A DNA stretch of 64,000 bases from Saccopteryx bilineata (taxonomy: Eukaryota > Chordata > Mammalia > Chiroptera > Emballonuridae), in assembly GCF_036850765.1 (NCBI RefSeq), contig NC_089495.1:201625847-201689846 (forward strand), read 5' to 3'. Each line of letters opens with the position of its first letter. Position 1 is the first letter of the stretch. Both the position numbers and the translations under genes were made by a program. The notes under the pieces were generated by a model. That model did no database searches. It was not told the DNA's origin and worked only from the letters and a program-made list of their open reading frames with translations. Positions 54,298 through 62,731 of this stretch are shown piece after piece.

Positions 54298-55365
54298 TCC
54301 TATCCCTCCATGGGTCTCATCTGTAAAATGAGGGGCTGGGCCATTTCAGTGATCCTCAAACAGGGCTGTCTGCATCAGGTGCAGCTGGGGTTCTTATTAC
54401 AGATGCAGACAGGTGACTCGCGGGGGCCTACCCCAGAAACCTTGAGTCAGTCTGCAGGGTAAGGCTGAACCACTTTATCTTTGAAGACTGGACTGGGCAT
54501 GACCGCCTCTTGCCAGGGTTAGGAACCACTAGACTAGATAACCCAAGATGTACCCCAGCCTAGTACTCCTCCCTTGGGCCGCTCCCAAAGAGCCTTGTCC
54601 CCCCTCACCGAGCATATCCTGGGGACTGCTGGGGAACTGCTTGCTGAGCACGGTCTCCAGGGCATAGCTCAGGTCCATGCTGTGCCTGGTGATCTCTGCT
54701 GGCGAGGCACCTGCCGGGAACATCTGTGTGGGCAGCTCCGAGAAGCGGATCTCGGTGCCGGCTTTGGGCTTCATCTCAGGCAGCCGGGCCAGGCCTTCCT
54801 GGTAGCTTTTGCACTCAGTGCCGCAGCTGGGTAGATTCTGCTCCACCCGGTCCTTGGTGTGCTTCAGGGAGAGCACTGGCAGCATCTCTGAGAAGGCACA
54901 GATGTGCCGGCTCTCGGGCTGCAGCCTCTCCATTGTGGCCTCGCTTATGAAGTTGGTGAGTGAGATCCACTTCTTGAGCGTGGCATACGGGTAAGGTCCC
55001 AGGAACTGGTCCAGCTCCTGGAGGTTGGCCCTCATGGCCTCCACCTCGGCCTCTGGGGCTGGGGAAAGGTCTACCTCTTCCTGGACTGCGTTCCAGCGCA
55101 GGACCACCAGCCCCCGCTGCTGCAGGCTAAGAAAGAAGCCCATACGAGGGCCCACATTCCTGGGATTGGCCTTGTCCACAGAGCTGTAGTGGAAGAAGTG
55201 GATGCCTGGTGGAATCATCTTCACTCCCCGAAACTTGGGCCCCACCTCCCATGAGTTGTAATCAATGCCAAACTCTGTCCCCTTGGGCATATTCAGGATG
55301 ACCACAGTGGCCCCTTCAAAGAAGAGGGTCTTGGCAAGCTCAGGATCCATCTGCATGGCAGCCAT
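40717..55365 (-). CDS. AAR2: AAR2 splicing factor homolog (spliced; coding exons 54609-55365, 50402-50631, 40717-40884)
   Basis: AAR2 is a nuclear/cytoplasmic assembly factor of the U5 snRNP. In yeast, Aar2 binds the RNase H-like domain of Prp8 and keeps Brr2 off until the particle matures. The three coding exons join in phase (split glycine codon 253 at the first junction, phase 0 at the second) into 384 codons, the length I recall for the human protein. Diagnostic segments include [17 protein letters not shown] near the N-terminus, [66 protein letters not shown] and [20 protein letters not shown] near the C-terminus. The N-terminal beta-rich domain is in exon 2. The helical C-terminal domain spans the end of exon 2 and exons 3-4. 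Start: ATG at 55365 ([10 protein letters not shown]), matching the family start although -3 is C (+4 is G). No frameshift or early stop was seen, so the gene looks functional. Confidence 0.97.
41345..42660 (-). mobile_element. L1 3' end, reversed, carrying an internal minisatellite
   Basis: Reverse landmarks run in order: 'gtacagttcagtggcattaa', 'caaccatcaccaccatccat' (3' UTR), then 'ggcttatttcccttagcaca', 'gcctgtcaatggccgtctgg' and 'gatttgcagtgccctaatga' (ORF2 C-terminus). A 55-bp array (41656-41980) replaces the single-copy junction region. No intact frame. Confidence 0.88.
41656..41980. repeat. 55-bp minisatellite in L1 sequence, six units
   Basis: AATCTGAGTAYTTTAGG starts at 41656, 41711, 41766, 41821, 41876 and 41931 (GATCTGAG), 55 bp apart. 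Units carry YTTTAGG(T/C)CCCTCATATAAGCGG and GCATAGAGTACTTATCTAGG with a few variants. Units 2 and 5 share CTTTAGGCCCC. The unit contains L1 3'-junction sequence (acttatatgag on the opposite strand). Confidence 0.97.
44286..44614 (-). mobile_element. Family-2 SINE, reversed
   Basis: On the minus strand the head reads GCCTGACCAGGCGGTGGCAT..., with the B box region GGTTCAAAACC and a tail (poly-T about 44287-44303 on plus, preceded by (AT)n). The body has the repeated 'caagccagcgacc' pattern of this family. Confidence 0.9.
44790..44910 (-). mobile_element. L1 3'-end fragment, reversed
   Basis: 'tttattatgatataatttac' and 'atggtatcatcaagatggcc' match the L1 3' UTR. It borders the 21-bp tandem repeat. 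Confidence 0.7.
44957..45040. repeat. 21-bp tandem repeat, four units, in L1-like sequence
   Basis: CCCTCAGGATATGGAATAGTG at 44957, 44978, 44999 and 45020, with units 3 and 4 carrying GAAT for GGAT. Within reversed L1-type sequence. Seven-residue repeats in the frames are artefacts. Confidence 0.96.
45584..45932 (-). mobile_element. Family-2 SINE, reversed, with 14-bp duplication
   Basis: Head on the minus strand 'GACCAGGCGGTGGCGCAGTG', B box GGTTCGAGACC, and a poly-T/(AT)n start. The perfect 14-bp duplication TCACCTTGAGAAAT is at 45570-45583 and 45933-45946. The insertion is young. Confidence 0.95.
46350..46710 (-). mobile_element. Family-2 SINE, reversed
   Basis: Head on the minus strand 'GACCAGGCGGTGGCTCAGTG', B-box-like GGTTCAAAACC, a body with repeated 'caagccagcgacc', and a TTTA-rich tail at about 46355-46380. 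Duplications are unclear, so edges are approximate. Confidence 0.92.
48085..48195 (+). mobile_element. L1 3'-end fragment
   Basis: 'ttgtacactgaaaaatctgt' and 'gagacctcatgttatgtgtc' match an L1 3' UTR, followed by an AT-rich end. Confidence 0.6.
48424..48474. repeat. 17-bp tandem repeat, three units
   Basis: CCGACAGACTGACGCAG at 48424, 48441 and 48458. Short and perfect; no function suggested. Confidence 0.95.
49440..49650 (+). repeat. MIR fragment
   Basis: 'gtacttaccagctgtgtgac', then 'tctcatctgtaaaacagaag' and 'gtgatactcaacaggtgct', all in MIR order. Confidence 0.8.
50402..50631 (-). CDS. AAR2: AAR2 coding exon 3, residues 253(part)-329
   Basis: The acceptor on the minus strand is TACCTTTCAG before GTGAACTTCAG. 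Encodes [60 protein letters not shown] and [16 protein letters not shown], the most conserved helical part of the C-terminal domain. The donor CAG/GTGAGC is at 50402/50401. 230 nt, phase 1 in and phase 0 out. Confidence 0.97.
50885..51070 (+). mobile_element. MER5A-like hAT-Charlie remnant
   Basis: 'ctgcctatcagaattactgg' and 'attctgatgcagaagatctg' match the MER5A layout. Diverged. Confidence 0.6.
51335..51535 (+). repeat. MIR, near full length
   Basis: 'gggctctggagccagactgc', 'caagttacttaatctgttca', 'gagattaaatgaatcaacat' and 'gtatgacacacagtagcact' span nearly the whole MIR. Confidence 0.9.
52391..53070 (+). mobile_element. Tigger/MER44-like DNA transposon remnant split by a SINE
   Basis: 'acccttaaacaatgtggagg' and 'ttgtccctcagtatcaaaag', then 'ccaaaatctgtgaatgctca', resemble Tigger/MER44-type ends. 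After the SINE, 'gcaaattaaggggacccacg' resumes similar sequence (52993-53070). Old and incomplete. Confidence 0.55.
52637..52992 (+). mobile_element. Family-2 SINE nested in the Tigger-like remnant
   Basis: Head 'gaccaggtggtggtgcagtg', B-box-like GGTTCAAACCTC, the 'ggcttgag' body and an A-rich tail (aaacaaacaaac). A short possible duplication ACAGGT flanks it. Confidence 0.88.
53190..53530 (+). mobile_element. L1-type fragment
   Basis: 'ccaacaatttcaaccctaga' and 'acaaaacacttataacaggg', followed by AT-rich L1M-like 3' sequence. Highly diverged. Confidence 0.5.
53543..53590. promoter_or_regulatory. Alternating GC/GT tract with a perfect NRF1 consensus
   Basis: TGCGCATGCGCG at 53572-53583 equals the NRF1 consensus YGCGCAYGCGCR. 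A weaker site (CGCGCATGCGTG) lies at about 53544-53556. The tract is alternating purine-pyrimidine and so Z-DNA prone. It sits in AAR2 intron 2. Occupancy is not shown. Confidence 0.6.
53878..54294 (+). mobile_element. Family-1 SINE with two CTCF-core-like blocks
   Basis: Intact head (GGCTCAGTGGTAGAGCG; GGTTCGATTCC). The duplication AAATCCTATCC is perfect at 53867-53877 and 54295-54305. Blocks TCGCCCCCTGGTGGG (54148-54162) and TCGCCCCTGGTGGG (54170-54183, one C shorter) are present. It lies about 310 bp from AAR2 exon 2. Confidence 0.96.
54340..54535 (+). mobile_element. MER5-like fragment at the AAR2 exon 2 edge
   Basis: 'tcagtgatcctcaaacaggg' at the left and 'ggttaggaaccactagactaga' at the right are MER5-type ends. 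Diverged middle. Confidence 0.55.
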
Positions 55366-55414
55366 GGGAACAGCGGTGGGTTACCCAAATGAGAACCCTT
55401 ATCTTTCAGAACAG
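54609..55414 (-). CDS. AAR2: AAR2 exon 2 (coding from 55365; 55366-55414 is 5' UTR), residues 1-253(part)
   Basis: Acceptor on the minus strand TTTCTTTTTCAG before CTGTTCTGAAAG. The ATG is about 50 nt in. The exon carries the N-terminal domain ([19 protein letters not shown]...), the [20 protein letters not shown] segment, the acidic [16 protein letters not shown] linker and the [15 protein letters not shown] helix, and ends at ...CTC G with donor GTGAGG at 54608. Confidence 0.96.
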
Positions 55415-56747
55415 CTGAAAAAGAAAGCAGAGTTCATTAAAACTTGGGAAAGAAATGCCTCATTTGCTGAGCATTCTCTATCTACCAAATACTGAATCAG
55501 ACCCGATATAATTATTTCCCTCAATCCTTACCACAACTTTGCCTCCATTCTACAGATGAGAAAAATGAGGTTCAGAGAGGAGAGGATTTTGTGTTTTAGT
55601 TTAATGAGCAAGACCACTCACTTCACAACTGGAAAGACATCCAAAAGAAGTGACATGTTCAAGGTCACACAAACTAGAACCCGGGTACCCTGCCCTCCAG
55701 GCCAGTGCTCCCCCACTGCCCACTCAGGATCTGCTCTCAGATCTCTCTCACAATGGAGGGGGAAAGTAGAGAAAATCCGAACGGTCCGTTCTAAACTCTT
55801 ACTCTGCCAGAAGTATGCAGAAGGATGACTGAATCAAGCACACACCCAGTTTCCCATAAGCCTCAGAGAAGGCCCCCAAATGGACAGAGGTGAAAAGTGG
55901 GTGCTCAACATCTAAAATCCACAATAGATTTGGGAAGTGGAGAGCTTTTCAACTTCAAACACCACCTCCTCCTTTTATGCATAAAAACCTAAAGTCCAAG
56001 GAGTGAAACAACTTCCCAAAGGGCGGCAACTCGGGACCACTCGCCCAGAATGGAGTCAGGTGGTGTGGCTGGCCTAGGATCAGTATCTGGAATAGAGAGA
56101 GCTCAGAATACTTATTTTACCCACCTCTGAACTACCCATGGGAACACACTGTAAGACTTCTGCAGGCAGACAGACACTGTCCCTGTGGTATTCATAAGAA
56201 TGGTTCTGACGTGAACTAATGTAAAACAATTATCTTACCTTCTAGCCCCAAGACACCTACTTGTTCAATTTAACAAATGATCACTGGATGCCTGTACTGT
56301 GCACTAAATGAAACCCCAGCGAGTAAGAGAGTCACTGCCCTCTAGGCGCTTCCAATCTAGCCAGGCATAAGAACAAGACTCTAAAATTTCACAAACAGAA
56401 GAACTCGTTTTCTGCTTAGTTCTTGACTCTTTGCATTTTAAACAAATAAAATAGTGAGGAAAGGAAGACCAACCCTTTTCTAAAAATGTTAAGGGGATAT
56501 TTTACTGTCTTAACCCAAAAACACTACAAATGACTCTCCCTTTAAATCAGCATTTTTTTTTCAAACTTCAAATCACAACTCATAATGGGTTAAGGAACAA
56601 TTTAGAGAGTCTCAACCAGCATGAATTTTTTTTTTAATAAAAAGAACACAAAAAAGAAATAAGAGTACATCAGGAGTAGTAAAGAAAATTGTTTTCTGAA
56701 GCTTTGTGTATCCACATACTCTTTGTTGTGACATAAAATGTATTTGT

Positions 56748-57119
56748 GACCCTGGACAGTTGACTCAGTGGTAGTGCATTGGCCTGATGTGTGGATGTCC
56801 CAGTTTCAATTCCCAGTCAGGACACACAGGAGACATGACCACCTGCTCCTCCACCCCACCCCCTTCTCTCTCTCTCTCGTCCCCTCCCGCAGCCATGGCT
56901 CAATTGGCTCAAGCGAGTTGGCTTCAGGTGCTGAGGATGGCTCCATGGCCTCTGCCTTAGGAGCTAAAAAATGGCTCCAGTTGCAACGGAGCAACACCCC
57001 AGAAGGGCAGAGCATCACCCTCAAGTGGGCTTGCTGAGTGGATCCTGGTTGGGGTGCACTCGGGAGTCTGTCTCTCTGCCTCCCCTCCTCTCACTAAAAA
57101 AAAAAAAAAAAAAAAAAAA
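56748..57119 (+). mobile_element. Family-1-like SINE, older, in AAR2 intron 1
   Basis: Diverged head ('gttgactcagtggtagtgca'; 'gtttcaattcccag'), CT-rich body, a decayed 3' region and a long A tail. The duplication GTATTTGT is at 56740-56747 and 57120-57127. Confidence 0.9.
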
Positions 57120-57489
57120 GTATTTGTTACTGTAGGTCAGTCAAAAAAAGTATGAAAACCACTGCTCTAAATCACTTACATCATGATCTCCCTATTCCCA
57201 ACCCTGAATTCAAAAGGTACTTAATAAATATTTGCTAAATGCACAGCAACTGCATTTAGAATAATTGCTCATCATTTAGCCACTTTCCCTAGTGGCAATC
57301 TGTGTGCTCCTCCTGAATAATGACATTCCTTTCAATCTAATCCCATTAGGTTGCAATTCTATTCATTGTATCTTCAGCAGCTGGCACGTGGCCTGACACA
57401 AAGAAAATGCCCTGGAACGCAGAAAGTCACATCCAAGCACGTCGGCATCCACACTTAAATAACCCCTGAATAGTTTTCCCGTGTGGCTC

Positions 57490-57850
57490 TTGGAAAACCA
57501 AAATCCTTACCATGACCTGCAACGTATGCAGGGTCTGGTACCCGGCAACTCCTCCTGCTCCTTCCAAACCATGCTCCCGACACACAAGCCCTCTGCTCCA
57601 GCCACACTGGCCTCTTTCAGACCCTCACACGGGAGGCTGGCTCCCCTGGCTTGGAAACGCTTCCCTCCCCTCTTTGTCAAATCATTTTTCTGATCTCAGC
57701 TTGATCCTCGGTGAAGCTTCCGAGGCCAGGTCTCCCGCGACACACCCTCACGGCGCCCCGTGCCTTTGCATTCCACCCAGAGGGCTGTCACCTGCACGAG
57801 GTCTGGGTCTTTTTGTACCTCCAGCACATACTAGACACCTGAAAAACATT
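57490..57850 (+). mobile_element. L2 LINE fragment in AAR2 intron 1
   Basis: 'ctccagccacactggcctct', 'cttggaaacgcttccctccc' and 'ctcagcttgatcctcggtga' follow L2 order. Confidence 0.7.
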
Positions 57851-58222
57851 TATGTAATAAAAACATGACACCCACTTTGTCGTTGAGAAACGAAGGCTCC
57901 TTTAGGGGAAAGACCTTATCAGAAAAGTTACAGAGAGTCGGACAGAACCAGGTCGGGCGCAGCTCAAGTCTCCCCAAGTTCTAAAGTTAGGATAAAAGCG
58001 AAGTGATCCTGGTGTGTCCCGGTCAGTATGGGGGAGGGGGTCTCCGGTGGTGGTTTCTGGGGAAGAAGGCCTGCAGAGACACCGGGGTCCCAGCGCCGCC
58101 CGCAGGCCCCAACGAGGCGCCCTAGTTCAGGGCACTCCGCGATGCCAAGCCGGGAACAGGGGTTCCCGCTGAACAGACAACGAAAGCCGAGGGATTCAAA
58201 CGGGCCAGAAAGTCGCACTCAC

Positions 58223-58350
58223 CAGCTCCCGGGTCGCCCCCAGCTCAGGCGCCACGGAAGCGCGCCGGAAGTGTTCCCGCTTTGGCGTCGGACAAGAGCA
58301 ACGGAAACAGCGGCCCGGCAGATCTCTCGGTCGCAACAGGAGCGTTCCGC
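58223..58350 (-). other. AAR2: AAR2 exon 1 (5' UTR), 3' boundary firm, 5' end approximate
   Basis: Minus strand: GCCTGAGCTGGGGGCGACCC, then GGGAGCTG/GTGAGTGCG, a consensus donor, so the exon ends at 58223. No ATG continues into coding. The transcription start is not fixed by sequence. Confidence 0.75.
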
Positions 58351-58400
58351 GCCTACGGGTTCCGCTCCTGCAGGTTCCGCCCATAAAATCTTTTGCTTTT
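58225..58400. promoter_or_regulatory. AAR2 CpG-rich promoter with an ETS motif
   Basis: CpG-rich around 58240-58380. CCGGAAGTG (ETS/GABP core) at 58265-58273 on the plus strand. TATA-less, fitting a housekeeping splicing factor. Confidence 0.65.
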
Positions 58401-59665
58401 AGTTTCTCGTTTTAGTTCCTGGACCGTGGGTATCATCTTTTGTGAAACTGTGCGTTTTCTATCCCGTTCCAGAAACATATCCACCAGCCATGGTTCTTTG
58501 TTCTCAATCAGTGATGGTCACTGAAGCTAGAGTCAAGGTTATGGCTGGTTAGTAGCCACTGTTAGATGCTCACCATGGTACTTACTGGTCAGCTAGTGTC
58601 TACCTGAGTAACAGTGTCACAGCTGGACCATTATCAACCCATCTTAGCTTCCAACCACACTCGGGCCAAAAAAGAGAGCCTCGGAAAGCCAGCTCCCAGC
58701 CCGGAGAGAACTAGTCTCAGTAGCAGTCATCACCACCTCGGTCAACCCAGCCATACTCATCCAGTGCCCTCCCGCAGGACCGGTCTAGTGTCACATCTCA
58801 ACCAGGCTGTAACGTTCCCTTAAGGTGGGAACCTGCCTGTCTTGTTCTCTACTATTTCCTTGGAACCTAGCACAAAACCAGGCACAAAGGTTCTGCTCAG
58901 TACATATAGTATGCATTTAATTAATGACAATAATTTGAAATTAATAAATGGCTTCTATTTGGGGACCTAGTCCTGTGCTGGATGGTTGTACTAGTCAGGG
59001 TTCAACCAAGGAAGCAGATCAATAGAAGATGTATATTAAGAAATTTATTGCAAGGAATTGGCTTATGTGCTTGTGAGGGCTGGCTAGGTAAGTCCAAAAT
59101 CCATAGGGCAGGCCATTCATGTATGATTTCTAAACCTTACATTACCCTAGAAAGTAGGTATTAGCATTCCTAATTGACAGAAGAGAAAACTGAGGCTCAG
59201 AGAGGATACACAGCCAGAGTGTATCCTCTGTAGGGTGCAAATCAAGGTCTGTTCTTGTTCCCATGCTGCTGCTCCTTAGCTTATCTGTCACATTTCCTCA
59301 GTGACAGCTGGACACACCAATCTGTCTCAGTCAAAATTCATCTCTTCATGGTTACAGACTAGACTGAGCCCTGCAGTCATGGTTAATCACAGTGGGCTGC
59401 TGCAGGATTCACCGGAGATGGCCTCCATCACAGTCATGCATGCCAATCTCAGCCTGTAATGTCAGTTCCATTTCCTGCATGAAGGAGCTCAGCTCTCTCC
59501 TCGCCCCTCCCTCTTCCCAGTCTTAGGTGCTGAGATTTGTGGTCTGGTCTCTGCGCTTCCTGTTCCAGCTGGGCTCACCATCTTCTCAGAGAGTCCCCGG
59601 CACTGAATTATGGGCACAGAAGCTGTAGGTGGCGGCCTGGGAATCCTACCTTGTGGGTCGCATGT
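58400..59665. other. Spacer between AAR2 and the next gene, no gene seen
   Basis: About 58990-59110 resembles an old repeat ('gtactagtcagggttcaacc') and about 59150-59260 a reversed MIR. Otherwise unassigned. Confidence 0.35.
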
Positions 59666-59672
59666 CCATCCA

Positions 59673-59893
59673 GATCAGGCTTCTCAACTGTGGTACTATT
59701 GCCATGTGGGGCCAGATGGTTCTTCATTGTGGGATGCCCTGTGCACTGTAGAATATTCAACAGCATCCCTGGCCTCCACCCACTAGATTCCAATAGCACC
59801 TCTCTGTTGTGGTAACCAACAATGTCTCCAGACATTGCCAAATATTCCCTGAGGGGTAAAATACCCCCCCCCCATGTTGAGACACTTGTGCAG
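59673..59893 (+). mobile_element. MER20-like hAT-Charlie element
   Basis: Order 'ggcttctcaactgtggtact', 'cagcatccctggcctccacc', 'aatgtctccagacattgcca' matches MER20. Ends 'catgttgagacacttg'. Diverged copy of about 220 bp. Confidence 0.8.
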
Positions 59894-59899
59894 AGGACA

Positions 59900-60740
59900 C
59901 AAGCTTGGGTTATTCCCAAGCAGCAAAGAGAATGACCCTATACTAATGGGAGATGGAGACATAGAGCCAAGGTGTGTGGAGACCCAATGTTTGCAAACTA
60001 AGCCCTTTTGCTGAACCCCAAAGGTGACAAATAGGCTAAAGAAAACCTAAAGGAAAGATTCAGGAAAGATGTCGCAAAGCTCCGGGAAGTAATTGCCTCT
60101 GGCAGCAGACAGGAGTCTGCAGAGGCTGAAGAATTGCTTTTCCCTGCATAGCATTTCGTATCATTTAATGAATTACCTTTAAAAAGAAAAGAAACGGTAT
60201 TAGTATTTGAAATTATAGGCAAGTGTTTGGAATCTAAGTTTTAAAAAGTATTTAGAATGGTATGTACAAGGTAACTTCAACCCTGGAAAAATACATGTAC
60301 GTGGAAAGTGGGGAAGAAAACGCACCAAATTATTAGCAGTAGTTCTTGCTTGTGAAATTTTGGCAACAAAGAAAGGTGATCTGGGGTAAGTCACTTAGTA
60401 GAATGAAAAGGAAAGTGCTGGTACCTGCACCTCAGGTGGTCCAGGGACTAGTTTAAGTTTTACATGGATTACGGGTTTTAAATTTTAATATGTTTGCATT
60501 TATTTTTATGAAGACCTTTCTTTGGCAAGTGACACTAGTTTTCCAATTGCGGAATCTAGTATCCTTTTTAATAAACTTGGTGGGGTTTTTGAGCCAATTA
60601 AAAAAAATGGTAAGTCAATAAAGAGACAGGCAGTACGGGTGGGGAGATGGTGGGCATGGTGAAGGTGGTGGGCAGAGGCTGAAGTCGGGGGTTGCTGACC
60701 ACATTATCCATAGGCTCCCCTGGAGGGGGCTGCAGAAAGA
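59900..60740. other. Spacer, no gene seen
   Basis: AT-rich. Nothing recognised beyond weak L1-like traces. Confidence 0.3.
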
Positions 60741-60829
60741 GACCCAGATGGAGTCTGCTCTTAGTTCAGGAAGAGGTGGGATCATGCTGTCCCTCCACAC
60801 ACCAAGCCCCTCTGTGTCCTCCTGGGGCC

Positions 60830-61175
60830 CACATGCTTTCCAGTCTTGCCAAGCATGCTCTCGCCCAAGTGCTTCACCTTACTATTTATTTCCTTCATTC
60901 AGCTCCAAATATCCCCAGAGAAGCTACGATGGCCACCTTATTTAAGGTGGTCTTCTTCAGTGACTGGCCCTGCCCACTGTGTGCACTTCCTTCCTGGTGC
61001 TGATCACGGGGGAATTGTCTCTGACTGCTCATCTGTTTTGTTGTATGTTTCCTCCTCTAGCCTGTGAGTTCCTGGAGGGCAGGGCCTTCGTCTTACTTGT
61101 TTGTCGTTGTACCTGCAAAGCCTGATGCAAGACCTGGGCCACATTCGGAGCTGCGAATATTTGTTGAATGAAAGT
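60830..61175 (+). mobile_element. L2 LINE 3' end
   Basis: 'cctgtgagttcctggaggg', 'cagggccttcgtcttacttg' and 'gcgaatatttgttgaatgaa' are typical L2 3'-end sequence. Confidence 0.75.
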
Positions 61176-61329
61176 GTTCTAGGTTGGGATCTCTCCACTC
61201 CAGCTTTAGCCCTTCTCGCAATGCCAAGTTGTACTGGTAGTCAAGGGGAGGGAGAGAGGATAGAGGACAGAGAGCGGGGAGAGAGAGAGAGAGAAAGAGA
61301 GCAAGAGAGAGAGATGCACCGAGGCAGCG

Positions 61330-62697
61330 TGTGGTTCAGCATCAAACACATTTATTTCACTTTTATTGAGTATACAAGAACAGAGAGCACACGCATACAG
61401 CACGGAGCACTGAGGTGGGGACAGCGGGGGCCAGAGAGGAGAGAGGGGTGTGAATAAAAAGGAACAGAACAGCTTTGCAGTTGGTTGGTAAGGTGCTTTT
61501 GGGGAAAAAAAAAAAAAAAGTTAGAGTGATGTTGCTCATGCAATTCCAGGCCAGTCTTGGAATGTGCTCGCAGGAATCAAAACCTGAAACAGGTCCTGGC
61601 ACTTCCTGTTCCCTCAGGTGGAAAAAATCCTGAGAAGGCAAAATAAAACGAAAATCTGTAGGATGGCAGAACGGAAAAAGCCCCTGAGAGCATCTGGTTT
61701 ACCCTCGCCGTCTTACAGGCACGGAAACTGAGGCCCCAAGGAGGGCACAGGACTAGCTCCGTGTCACATGGGGAGTTAGGCGCTGAGCCGGGATGGCCCC
61801 CGGCCCTCTGGGACTTTCCCACTATGCTACATGGTGTCGTGGGTGGAGAGGCAGCACAGAAAAGATGAGAAATATAAAAAAGAAAAGAGGAAAACTAGGT
61901 TGAAGACAGACAAGACAGACTCTATATTCTTTGTGCAGAGGAGGATGGGGAGGAAACCGTGCCCTAGATTTTAGTGTGGCAGCTCCCCTCCCCCCCACCC
62001 CCCGTGGCACTGCCCGACTCCCCGTGGAAGGGAGGTCAGAGCACCTGTGGGACAGAGGTCCCCACAAACCCTGGCTGGCCCATGAGCTCAGCCTGGTTAC
62101 CTCCACCCCTCCACTGAAGCCGTGCACCCCGGGTCTGTAGACAGGGATAGAGGCCAGGAGAAGCAGTCTCCCTCTGAGGAGTGTTCGGGGTGCCTGGTTG
62201 CGGCAAAGATGGGGAACCTGAGCCAAATTCTGGGGGGCCCAGAGAGGGTGGAGCCCCTCCAGCCTTTGGCCCAGAAAGAGTGGAAACTCTCAGGTTGAGA
62301 AGGGTGACAAGAAGGTTCTGCGGCTTCTTTACAGCAACGTGAAAAGAAGCCGGGGCATGGAAAGTCTGCTGTCATATGCAGGGGGAACCGGGGTGGACCA
62401 CCGCCCTGCTCCAGGGGTGTGTGGCTGACTCGGCCATCTGCTCCCCAGGTTCGGGGCTCCCTGCACCCCTCTCCATCCCATTTTCCCCACAGACTTATGC
62501 TATTCTGCTTCCTTGTTCTGCCTCAGGTCAGCATCAACTAAGCAGCTAAGCACAGTGCCCTTGGGGTAACTGATGAGGAAGCCTGGGCCCTCTGGAGCCT
62601 GGATGACGCGCAGTCATTGGAGAATGTGGAAATGCTCTCAGAGGGGCCAGCCATCGTTGGAAATGTAAGGCTGGTTGGTTCAGGGGGGCCCCTCCCC

Positions 62698-62731
<34 letters not shown>

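Larger units (their letters stand above)
50632..54608 (-). other. AAR2 intron 2 (4.0 kb)
   Basis: Bounded by donor GTGAGG at 54608-54603 and acceptor AG at 50633-50632. Contains MER5-like, MIR, Tigger-like, L1 and SINE sequence, listed separately. No coding exon was found inside. Confidence 0.95.
55415..58222 (-). other. AAR2 intron 1 (2.8 kb)
   Basis: From donor GTGAGT (58222-58217) to acceptor AG (55416-55415). Holds a family-1 SINE and an L2 fragment. About 55430-56740 has no recognised gene. Confidence 0.9.
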
